In this document: positions 52,574 through 61,033 of the stretch, one piece after another
Numbering within the stretch: position 1 is the first letter of the stretch
Layout: each line of letters begins with the position of its first letter
Source: Botryococcus braunii
Taxonomy: Eukaryota > Chlorophyta > Trebouxiophyceae
Reading direction: 5' to 3'
Assembly: GCA_002005505.1 (NCBI GenBank)
Contig: KV908673.1
Span: forward strand, 73,761 to 137,760
DNA: 64,000 nucleotides
Notes under the pieces: generated by a model
The model's input: the letters and a program-made list of their open reading frames with translations, nothing else
The model's database searches: none
What the model was told of the DNA's origin: nothing
Made by a program: the position numbers and the translations under genes

Positions 52574-53255
52574 GGATAGCTGGAAATAACTTGCACAGGT
52601 CACGCGTTGTTGCCACAAGAAAGTGGAAGAATACAGAGAGAGTCACGGGCTCCCGCCATTGCCTCCCAAGGGCACGACTCCTAGGGTCCACCCTTAGGGT
52701 CCCGTCGACCGGTTGGCCCTCCTTGGAGGGGTCTCTCTGTATGGCCATATGGACTTTGGATAGGCTAGGGTAAGGCTGCCTTACCCGGTAGGGTTGACCA
52801 TGGGTCCCTTACCTGGATAGATTTTTGTGCACATTAGGTGTATGGCCTTTTCACTTCACTACCACACCTGATCAATATGGTGCAATACTGGCGTAATACT
52901 GGACTATATGTGGAAATTGGACTCCCCTTGGACTCTGGACTTTTGGACATCTGGACTTTTACCTCTGCCCTTGTGTCTCATTTTGGCTGTTCATCATGTG
53001 GACTTTCGTTTTTCTTTCAGTGTTTTGTCTTTTGTTCTGTTAGTCGTGCCTGATCCTTGTTCTTATTGCATTATGGTGGGGACCCCGATACGCAGCATTC
53101 GGCTGGGGTCTGGCAACACGGGAGGCGGGTTGCCCGTAGGTCTAAGTCTGAGTCTCCGCATGTTGGAAGGTCTTTCTGTTCCTTTGTTTGCCTTGTCTGT
53201 TTGTTGTTGCGCTCTGCCTTCTGCGCGGGGACGCACAGGAATAAGGGGGGGAGTA
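52574..53255 (+). other. Gyp1-c 3' region with chromodomain remnant and polypurine tract
   Basis: The start overlaps, out of frame, the C-terminal half of a chromodomain as in the sibling copies. The rest is noncoding with GGACTT repeats. Polypurine tract ATAAGGGGGGGAGTA directly before the 3' LTR. Confidence 0.75.
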
Positions 53256-53703
53256 TGTAGTGAGGTGCCGCGTCAGCGCGACGCGTCTCACGTAGGATGT
53301 GCGCGTAGTTCATGTTTCTTCGTGCCCTTTGGGATACGAGTAGATCTCGTTGTCCTTGTGTGTAGGAAAATGACTGTAATATCCTAGTGGGTCTCCTCTC
53401 GTCATCCATATCGCTATGCTCGCGAGAGCATCTCGCAGAGGGACGACGTAGCCGGATCCGCGCATAGGTGGACTAGGAACTCGGGTGGCGATCATTGTCT
53501 TTGGGTTTGCTGCTACGAGTGAGACATCTAGCATTCTCTACATTGTTCATTATATTGTTCTTTGGAGACTCGGACGACCTGCGTGAGGAGGGCTGCGAAC
53601 TTGTAACGGATTGGAACTTCGATTCCTACCTTCGGTGTCACCCTTGCCTGAAACCCTTGCTTAGCTTGTTATAAATCTTAGTTACACGTCTCACTTCGTT
53701 AAA
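53256..53703 (+). repeat. Gyp1-c 3' LTR
   Basis: 448 bp, followed by target copy TATCC. Differs from the 5' LTR near its middle (CTCGCAGAG for CTCGTAGAG) and close to its end (CACTTCG for CACATCG). Confidence 0.95.
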
Positions 53704-53904
53704 TATCCTTAGCGCAGGACCGCGTAGGATGACCTCATTCTCTCTAATCTAACTGGAATTAGTCTAGATCAAATACGGCAGAACTCTGGAGTTCTGCCAT
53801 TCATTACTCAACCTATCAATTGTTCTCTCTGATCACTCTGAGTCAATCAGGCCACTATTACTCTTCTGAGGGAAAGGCACCAATGTTCTTTCACTATTAT
53901 AACA

Positions 53905-54320
53905 CCTACCCATCCTCATCATTCAATATCAGCCGCCCACTGAAGCTTCAACGTGCAGTGCACATACTGGGAATACATATAATACATTATACAGAAATAC
54001 ATCCATGCCTACCCATCCACAATGCGCAAGTTAGCTTTAACGTGTTGCACGACAGTACATCCCTGCCTCCCCTTCCTCCAGCTCCTGCACAGCCGCCAAC
54101 TGAGCTTCAACGGGCAATACAACAGCACATCCACGCCTCCTCCCCTTTTTCCGATTTCTGCAGAGTGCCCATCTGAGCTTCAATGTACTCTGCATGAAGT
54201 ATGTGATGTACCCTCAAATTAGCCCCGATGCGCTAAACCCTCAATGAACAACGCCTCCCTCACCGCCTTCTTCCATCCCCGGCACGGTGGCCAACTGATC
54301 TTCAACGTGCTCTGCAATAA
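53905..54320. repeat. Degenerate minisatellite, right flank of Cop1-b
   Basis: Continues the left-flank repeat. Cores at about 53928, 54080 (CAGCTCCTGCACAGCCGCC then AACTGAGCTTCAACG), 54165 and 54285. The segment GAAGCTTCAACGTGCAGT(A/G) plus CTGGGAATACATATAATACAT occurs at both 19365 and 53943. No gene seen. Confidence 0.78.
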
Positions 54321-54382
54321 CACATTGATGCCGCCCCCATCTTACAGCCTCTGCATACATGCGTGCGTGAGTGCGGTTGCAT

Positions 54383-54383
<1 letters not shown>

Positions 54384-54459
<76 letters not shown>
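54384..54459. repeat. (GT)n microsatellite
   Basis: About 38 GT units. It creates spurious Cys/Val and His/Thr frames on both strands. Confidence 0.98.
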
Positions 54460-54460
<1 letters not shown>

Positions 54461-54861
54461 ATGCACGTGTGTGGGAGTGCACATGGTACATGCTCAACAT
54501 ATTCATACGGTGGCAGCTGACTCCCATTGCAGAAGGTGGACAAACAGAGCATAGGGAGGGTCTCTAGGTTGAATACGCCAATGAAATCATACTTTTATTG
54601 CGCTTTTGTGCTCAGCATGCTTTGTGGCCCAATTTGAACCTAACACGCCGAAATCTTCGAGAGAGAAAGCCCAAGGGAAATCCTTGAAGCCTGCGCAGTC
54701 TTGGCCTGTTTGGACCTTTTCGGCTGTTTTCGCCTTCGCTCTGAGTTGGTCGTGACACCCTCGAGGGCCCGATGGGATGCCCTTAAAGTTGGTTTGCCAT
54801 CCTGCAACCAGGTAGAGCTTTTACTGTAGGAGGTTGTAGGAGGGAAACTTTGAGGATTGCT
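54460..54861. other. Intergenic stretch, nothing recognised
   Basis: No homology to the retrotransposons and no convincing frame. Confidence 0.6.
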
Positions 54862-55317
54862 TTAGATGAAGACAAGCATCAAGGCAGCTGGTTCAAAGAA
54901 CACATCCAAGCCCGCGCTACCGATGCTTACCAGCACAGTCTGGAAGGAAAGTTCTTCTTGCAATGACGCTTTCGAAGATTGAGATTCCACAATCCTGAAC
55001 GAGGTTTTACGGGCAGGGTCTCGAAGATGGCTTGATCGCCGGGTTGGAAGCCACCTACTGGAGCCATGGCCTTCCTCGAACACATGCTGTGTTAGAATTT
55101 GGTCACCACCAATGGTCTTTGATGGGCTTAAATCCTTTGTATGGATTTGTGCTGAACCTGCACGAGCACTGATCACGCAAAGGAGTAGTAACGTGGCTAG
55201 CGGCAAGCGAAGGGGACAAGACTGCATAAGGACGAAAGCACTTCGCCTAATAGTAAAGAAGGTTGTGGATTGTGGAGAGAAGCATCGCTGCTCATCGGCC
55301 TTCACCCATGCACGCAC
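54862..55317 (-). CDS. Possible exon of a secreted protein
   Basis: Minus-strand frame of 151 codons. A segment beginning at an internal Met (MQSCPLRLPLATLLLLCVIS, ending ARAGSAQ) looks like a signal peptide with a cleavage site. It is followed by a polar stretch (IHTKDLSPSKTIGGDQILTQ). The C-terminal part looks less protein-like and may be intron. I do not recognise a family; chance cannot be excluded. Confidence 0.25.
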   Translation of the reverse strand: MRAWVKADEQRCFSPQSTTFFTIRRSAFVLMQSCPLRLPLATLLLLCVISARAGSAQIHTKDLSPSKTIGGDQILTQHVFEEGHGSSRWLPTRRSSHLRDPARKTSFRIVESQSSKASLQEELSFQTVLVSIGSAGLDVFFEPAALMLVFI

Positions 55318-55437
55318 ATGGGTTAGGGGGCCCGGGGCCAGCGGGGGGCCCAGCCTGCGGGTCCCCCCTTTACATCTGCCCCAGCCTGCGGAGGTGGAGC
55401 CCGAATTTTGTCGCCTCCGGCTGAGACGAAGCTCGCC

Positions 55438-55561
55438 GCCCGCGTCCTGCCCCGTGTCTTGTGCCGTGTATTTTGGCGTGTTTGCAGGTCCAGCCCCGCG
55501 TCCTGCCTCGTGTCCTGTGCCGTTTGCTTTGCCGTGTTGCGTTGTCCAGCCCCGCGTTCCC
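55438..55561. repeat. 56-bp GC-rich tandem repeat
   Basis: Two full units and the start of a third, each beginning CCCGCGTCCTGCC(C/T)CGTGTC at about 55438, 55494 and 55550. Confidence 0.75.
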
Positions 55562-55726
55562 TATGCCGCAGCGACAAGCCTACACTCACCTCATTCCGTG
55601 GTTGCTGTCTTCATTCTTGCTTGCTGCTTGCCTGCCACTTTATCCTCTTCATTTTCTTTTTGCAGCTCATGGCGTCGCCAGAAGTTGGTCGTCCTCTTTC
55701 TGCAGGTCCGCCCTCACGTGTGCTTG

Positions 55727-56085
55727 GGCCTCTACCGCTCTGTTGTCGCCTGTTCTTCATGATCTCGTGTTGCGAATTTTATGTCCGGATCTTCTCATGC
55801 TGTTTGTCGATGTTTCCGTTCTTTTAGGTTTGCCTGCCGCTCGGGATATGGATAAGCCTGCAGGGCAGCTTGGTACACCAGGTGTCCCTTGGCCTTGACC
55901 GCTGTGTTGTCGCCTGTTCTTCAAGATGTCGTGTAGCGAGGAATTTTATGGCCAGTTCTCTCATGCTGTTTCTCGAGCTTTCCTTTCAGGTGCGCCTGCC
56001 GCTGAGGATATGGATAAGCCTTCAGGGCTGCCTCGGACACCAGGTGTGCCGATAGGATCTACCGTGCATGTTGTCGTCTGTTGGT
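55727..56085 (+). repeat. 164-bp tandem repeat with exon-like core
   Basis: Unit 1 55727-55890, unit 2 55891-56053, partial unit 3 to about 56085. Each full unit carries a pyrimidine tract and AG, then ~54 bases encoding GLPAARDMDKPAGQLGTPG or GAPAAEDMDKPSGLPRTPG, then GT. It resembles a duplicated small exon with introns. Confidence 0.7.
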
Positions 56086-57053
56086 TTCTACGTTTTTCAG
56101 TTTCGGACTTTCCTGTGTACGGGGGTTGTGGTCCTTTTACAACCAGGAATTCCATGCGTCTTCCAGTATCCTGCACTGCCCCAACCGGTAGTGCGTCGTT
56201 TCTGCTGTCGTTTTCTACTGTCGTTTGCCCGCTTGTTTCTGTGTTTTGTTACCTGTACCCACTGCTTCCCTCTGTGCCCATTGTGTGCAGGCCGTTTGGG
56301 TTGCGTGTCTTGTCTTCCGGCCAGTCCTGCCAGGGACCTTTGCGGCTCGTGCATCTCGTTAATTCAGTATTTCCCTCTGTTTACGCCTTTGAAGGATTAC
56401 GGCACTGCTGCCTCTGTCCTGCAACCCACCCTTTCGTCCAGGTAGAGTGTGGAGGATAAACTGTCCTGCAGTCTCAGGCATCTAGTAGGCCAACCTCGCT
56501 CTTCCTTCTTTTGTATAATATTCCACTTTCACTGCTGTGCAGGGTATCAGACATCGCCCTCCCCAGTTTGGCGGTCAACAAGGAGCAGACAGAGGCGTAC
56601 GTCATCGCCGTGCCAGCCAGGTTTGTGACTCCTTTTGTCATGCACATCGGGTTCATCTCCATGTTCGTGTTGTCTTCTCCCTCCCCTTGGAATTTCTGTT
56701 TTCCCCCACACCTGTTAATATGTTGTTGTGCAATACCTTATGCAATGTTTGTGCAATACCTTATTTTTTGCAATACCTCATTTTTTCTCCTTGTGTCCTT
56801 TCAGGCTCTGTAGTAAGCAGTCAGTCGCCACTGCTTGCGCCTCCAAGCGCTTGCGTGCTTCCCCCTGGCCAGGGCGCGAAGGCTTCGAAAGCACCGTGAT
56901 TGCCACCCTCGTCTTGCGGGTCTGCCCCCTTCCTCCCTCTTGTGTTTCCCCATAATCTGTGTGGCCTGTATTCTTGTGCTGTGTGTTCGTTGCCCCTGCT
57001 TCTGCAGATGCCCAACCCCATGCTGCCCGCACGGTCTGTGCATACTCATGTTT

Positions 57054-57182
<129 letters not shown>

Positions 57183-57215
57183 ATGTCTGTCTTACTTGCA
57201 ACCTCTGTCGCTTCT

Positions 57216-57845
57216 AAGTCGTATCGTACTCTGTTTCAGACTGGGAAGGGTTGGGATTGCTGGTGGTTGTAGCCTGTACTTTTTACTTTGGTATACGTAC
57301 TGTATACACTTCTCTTCTCTATTCACGCTTTTTCTTCCTGACCCACTGTTTTTCCACTGCACAAGTTGGGCAACCTTTCCATTTTGCCCACACGCTGTAC
57401 ATGTATCCAAGTTTGTGTGTCTCTGTCTGCACGCGCATGCGTGTTCGCGGCCTTATGTGTGTGTTTGTAAGTCGTATCGTACTCGGTGTGTCAGACTGGG
57501 AAGGGTTGGGATTGCTGGTGGTTGTAGCCTGTACTTTTTGCTTTGGTATACGTATTGTATACCCTTCTCTTCTCTATTCACGCTTTTTCTTCCTGACCCA
57601 CTGTTTTTCCACTGCACATGCTGTACATGTATCCAAGTTTGTGTGTCTCTGTCTGTACGCGCATGCGTGTTCGCGGCCTTATGTGTGTGTTTGTAAGTCG
57701 TATCGTACTCGGTGTGAGACTGGGAAGGGTGGGGATTGCTGGTGGTTGTATCCTATATTTTTTTTTCTGTGGCATACACTTCTCTTCTCTATTGACGCCT
57801 TTTCTTCCTGACCCACTGTTTATCCACTGCATAGGTTGGGCAACT
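57216..57845 (+). repeat. Tandem repeat, three units of about 150-253 bp, before the HUH gene
   Basis: Units start AAGTCGTATCGTACTC at 57216, 57469 and 57695. Unit 1 is 253 bp, unit 2 is 226 bp (27 bases lost after CCACTGCACA), and unit 3 is ~150 bp and runs into coding sequence at GTTGGGCAACTGC. TTGTAAGT at the unit borders looks like a splice donor, and CACTGCATAG (to 57834) like an acceptor. Confidence 0.85.
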
Positions 57846-60002
57846 GCATCGTCGACGCCACCGGTTCTGCTGCCGCACTTATTTTCTACTCCTGTGCCGG
57901 TTGCGCCTTCTGTCCTGCCATCCTTTCTGCTGCCAGCCATGACCGGGCCTTCTTTTCCACCCATTTCTGCACCGCTGCAGAGTTTTCCGTCCGGCTGTAT
58001 TCCCCACCTCCCTGTTCTTGGCACGTCCGCAGGGTCTTTCGCTCCAGTGTTGCCTCCTATCCAGGTGTCCTTGCCCCCCGCAATCCCCATCACGTCGGCC
58101 CCATTTGTTGCCCCGTTCCATGCACCCCACTGGTTTCCGCCAACGACATGGTCAATGGACCAAATGTTAGACTACCTTCTGGTGCAGCAGGGCTTGCCAC
58201 CTCGGCAGCCCTTGCCGCCCATTCCGTGCGGTCCATCCCCTCCTCCTCTCAGCCCCATTCGTGCTGCATCCCAGACATCAGCCCCTTCAAGGGTGCCCAG
58301 TGCCACACGCTCTGTGCAACCTCATGCGAGAAGCCCCCCATCCCATGTACACCTTACTTCCCCGCCTGCTCCGCCATGCCCGCCCCCCGTCTCCCGTCCT
58401 TCGCGGGGCCGTGGCAGAGGCGGGCGTTCGGGTCGTGCCCCTGCACCCCTTCGGCAGCGCCAACCACGGCTTACCCCCCCCCCCCTTGCCCTATCACACC
58501 CCATCCCTGCACCGGACGGTACCCCGCCACCACCCGCTGCCCCTTCCCCAACGGCCACCACTCCTCCGGCTGCACGTGCCCGAGGTTGCCGTACTCAAAT
58601 AGTCCACCATGGCCCCTCCTTCTGTGTCCAGTACTTCAGCCTCACCATAACCTCCCGACACAACGCCATTCCCACCGCCTGGCTCCCCCTTTTGCAGACT
58701 TGGGCACAATCCCGTACCGAAAAAGCCTTGTTTGCCCTAGAATTTGGGGAAAAGAACAACCACCCCCATATCCAAGGCACGTTTGCTGCACTTTGGAACC
58801 CATCCCCTGGGGGCCTTGATGCCCTCCGCAAATCCCTGCGATCAGCTTGTGGCATGCAAACCGGCGAAGGTGTCGTAATAAATGCTAAGGTCTTTGAAAC
58901 TACACAGACCTTCCCAAAAATGTTGGGCTATTGCATGAAGGACCGCGGCAAGCCGCACTTTCAATATGCTCAGCATAATGTTTCCCCTGCTGAACTGGAG
59001 GAGGGCATTGCTTCCTACAGCCTTGTCCGTGACTTCTTCTCCGGCCGCCAGGAAATCAACCGTCAAAACTTATACAGATTTTGCCACAATTTTCATCGCC
59101 ACAATTTACATCCCCTTCCAACCAAGGAGGTCTCCCTGGACTGTGTCCTTCGCTTCATGCTGTTGTCCCGGGAATATTACCCATCGCCTAATTGGATCAT
59201 TAGTGGCACTGGCCGTGGTCTCAGCTATCAACGGGCCCAGAGCGTATGGGAACTGCTATGTGATCCGGATGCAGATATACCCCTCGATGTTGTCCAAGAC
59301 ATCTTCTTTGAAAATCCTCGTGGTGGAATTAAGTCCCTGCAGACCAAGGACCCCCATGGCTTCTGCACCATGCCCCTGCGCGAAGCTCAGGACCTCGCCC
59401 GTGACGCCCGGGATGACATCGGCAACATTCCTATCTGTCTTGCCAACCTTGTCAATCGTCGCATAGCTGAGACTGCGGTTCGCGAGCGCCAAGCCCGCAC
59501 AGCTACTGACCCTGAAGCCAATCCTTCCCCTACCCCGGATTTACGCTCCCCCAGTCCCACAGAATCTGAGAAAGAACGAGCTTTCTGTTCTTTGGAAGCT
59601 CGGGCGGAACCTCGCGCACGTTGGGCAGGTCTGACAGCTGCTGCACAGTCACGACCCTCCCTCGAACCTCACGCGTCCCGCCCCTTGCACCCAAGCCCAA
59701 CTCCTGTGCAATTCCCACTTTCCCGAGGCCACCATCGTTTCCAACCACGCCGCCCACGTGCCCATTCCCGTTCACCGGACCCATCACCATCCCCGCCACG
59801 CTCGTCGATGCTTGTGTACCCCACGGTTCATTTCCCAGCTGCTCCCCCCCACCGGCTGCGACGACCTCGTTCTGCTTCTGCAGGATCAGAGATCCGTCCT
59901 ACACCATACAGCCCCTTGCCTGTGCGACCGCATCGGCCCCACCTTGACGATCTGCAGGACTGTGCACCTGTGTCCTCCTACCCTGGAGCAATTCAAGTTT
60001 AA
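57618..60002 (+). CDS. HUH endonuclease (Rep) of a Replitron-like transposon
   Basis: Open frame of 794 codons; the true protein may begin at a splice acceptor near 57835, since the first ~70 codons lie in the tandem repeat. Residues ~75-330 are Pro/Ser/Ala-rich and disordered. The Rep domain follows: motif I FSLTITSR (from nt 58635), HUH motif II HPHIQG (58761-58778, residues 382-387), motif III YCMKDRG with the single catalytic Tyr 438 and Lys 441 (58929-58949). A further ~190 residues are well structured in composition, then a Pro/Arg-rich tail. There is no Walker A helicase, which argues against Helitron, geminivirus or CRESS-virus Rep and fits Replitrons (one-Tyr HUH transposases common in nonseed plants). 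No stop interrupts the domain. Element ends not found. Confidence 0.8.
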   Translation: MLYMYPSLCVSVCTRMRVRGLMCVFVSRIVLGVRLGRVGIAGGCILYFFFCGIHFSSLLTPFLPDPLFIHCIGWATASSTPPVLLPHLFSTPVPVAPSVLPSFLLPAMTGPSFPPISAPLQSFPSGCIPHLPVLGTSAGSFAPVLPPIQVSLPPAIPITSAPFVAPFHAPHWFPPTTWSMDQMLDYLLVQQGLPPRQPLPPIPCGPSPPPLSPIRAASQTSAPSRVPSATRSVQPHARSPPSHVHLTSPPAPPCPPPVSRPSRGRGRGGRSGRAPAPLRQRQPRLTPPPLALSHPIPAPDGTPPPPAAPSPTATTPPAARARGCRTQIVHHGPSFCVQYFSLTITSRHNAIPTAWLPLLQTWAQSRTEKALFALEFGEKNNHPHIQGTFAALWNPSPGGLDALRKSLRSACGMQTGEGVVINAKVFETTQTFPKMLGYCMKDRGKPHFQYAQHNVSPAELEEGIASYSLVRDFFSGRQEINRQNLYRFCHNFHRHNLHPLPTKEVSLDCVLRFMLLSREYYPSPNWIISGTGRGLSYQRAQSVWELLCDPDADIPLDVVQDIFFENPRGGIKSLQTKDPHGFCTMPLREAQDLARDARDDIGNIPICLANLVNRRIAETAVRERQARTATDPEANPSPTPDLRSPSPTESEKERAFCSLEARAEPRARWAGLTAAAQSRPSLEPHASRPLHPSPTPVQFPLSRGHHRFQPRRPRAHSRSPDPSPSPPRSSMLVYPTVHFPAAPPHRLRRPRSASAGSEIRPTPYSPLPVRPHRPHLDDLQDCAPVSSYPGAIQV

Positions 60003-60153
60003 CTTGCCAAATCTCTGGCGTTCGTTGTCATTCAATATTCCGCTTGGCGTCGACAATACATACTCTGAAATGCAATTTCGTTGCTCCATTTCCAAGCGTG
60101 GGGGAATCCGTTGGTTCTGCGGGGCGGGCATACCCCTTGAGGCTTTTCGTTAA
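59758..60153 (+). CDS. Overlapping frame at the 3' end of the HUH gene, possible alternative C-terminus
   Basis: In another frame from the HUH ORF, overlapping its last ~245 bases and extending 150 bases beyond. The end has protein-like composition (FKFNLPNLWRSLSFNIPLG, then EMQFRCSISKRGGIRWFCGAG). It could be a final exon reached by splicing or a frameshift, or chance. Confidence 0.25.
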   Translation: MPIPVHRTHHHPRHARRCLCTPRFISQLLPPTGCDDLVLLLQDQRSVLHHTAPCLCDRIGPTLTICRTVHLCPPTLEQFKFNLPNLWRSLSFNIPLGVDNTYSEMQFRCSISKRGGIRWFCGAGIPLEAFR

Positions 60154-61033
60154 ACCCCTACGTTTGTCGTTGCTACGCGACACCTGTCGTGGAGGAGATT
60201 TGAAGGTTTGTCATGATCAAGGGCTGTGTGACTTACCTATAGATGTTGGAAGACACACCCATATCCCCCGTTCACTGCGTTTATGTGACGTGTGTGGCAC
60301 ATGCATAGCGGTGGGGGATGCATCATCTCAGATGGCATGGCGCTGGGGGATGCATCATATTTTTATGCATTCCGGGCCCGTCGAGGATGTCAACAGTGCT
60401 GACTTGGCCGATCTGTATTATATAGTTCTTAGTACTGTTATCCATTGTATACCATAATACTATTCCAACTAGGTTCTCACGTTCCGTTGGTTTATCTGTC
60501 TGCATCTCATCATGCCCTCTGGGCTGGGTTGATGCAATTCTTTCTGCAGACTTAGGCGGGTTTTCCTTGGACACTGGACTTGTCAGGATGCGGGCCTTTC
60601 ATGCTCGAGATTTGGGGTGTCCGTGTCTTCCCCCGTCCGACGCCGTGTCGCGCTGTAATTTTCGCTTTCCTCGGAATTCCTCCGTCGCTCCAGTTTGCTA
60701 CGAAGCCTTTGCCTGCCAATCAGCATTCCCCAATCGGGTTTACATCCGGTTGACTGACCTTTTTTATGGTGGTATTAGGGCTCGGGAACCCTAAGCTGGT
60801 GACTAATTTTCCACCAGACCATCCGGGTGGGCGGGCGGGACCAATGAAGGTGTGAAGAGCCGTCCGTCAACCCAGGAATATCAGTCAAGCGAGATGGAAA
60901 CACCGCTTGGTCTTCCAAGCTTCTTACTTGTCCTTTCTTTGGCTTGCTATTTCCAGAGTTTGTTCCTTCGTTGCTTCCCCTGAAGTATCACTGATCGTTC
61001 ATCCGTGATCTAGCAGCACGTGCTTGCTCACCC
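60154..61033. other. Intergenic stretch, nothing recognised
   Basis: No retrotransposon homology and no convincing frame. A short direct repeat GGGGGATGCATCAT occurs at about 60312 and 60344. The 3' end of the HUH transposon may lie here. Confidence 0.5.

Larger units (their letters stand above)
47521..53703 (+). mobile_element. Gyp1-c, young Ty3/Gypsy element with defective integrase, in the Cop1-b LTR
   Basis: Complete Gyp1 copy with two 448-bp LTRs that differ at about two positions by eye. Target duplication TATCC at 47516-47520 and 53704-53708. Gag is intact. Pol is one frame apart from a single TAG inside the RT catalytic motif. Integrase carries the family deletion. The LTR match shows very recent transposition although the copy cannot have supplied its own integrase. 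Confidence 0.96.
19433..53904 (-). mobile_element. Cop1-b, Ty1/Copia element carrying four nested insertions
   Basis: Same family as Cop1-a. Its own sequence is 19433-21273, 28326-30173, 37625-39368, 45771-47520 and 53709-53904, about 7.4 kb in total, matching the expected full length. Target duplication CCTAC lies at 19428-19432 and 53905-53909. Guests are Cop2 in RT, Gyp2 in the integrase tail, Gyp3 in gag and Gyp1-c in the 5' LTR, each with its own 5-bp duplication. Pol frames are also broken by small changes, but ORF0 is still intact. Confidence 0.96.
46988..53904 (-). repeat. Cop1-b 5' LTR, interrupted by Gyp1-c
   Basis: LTR halves 46988-47520 and 53709-53904 flank Gyp1-c; joined length is 729 bp, as for the 3' LTR. 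Internal repeats at 47012-47158 and 47342-47488 (period 330). The uninterrupted target sequence can be read at 19961-19985 in the 3' LTR (CATATATCCTTAGCG). Confidence 0.95.

Noticed and set aside
54241..54567. Cys/Val- and His/Thr-repeat proteins around 54.2-54.6 kb and 57.0-57.2 kb
   Set aside because: Translation of (GT)n/(CA)n microsatellites; not genes.
55112..55762. Long plus-strand frames at 55.1-56.5 kb as single-exon proteins
   Set aside because: Composition follows the tandem repeats and pyrimidine tracts, and three frames are equally open; at most short exons lie here.
57618..60002. Geminivirus-like Rep insertion or Helitron
   Set aside because: No superfamily 3 or Pif1-type helicase follows the HUH domain, and there is only one catalytic Tyr motif; Replitron fits better. 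An old captured Rep is not fully excluded.
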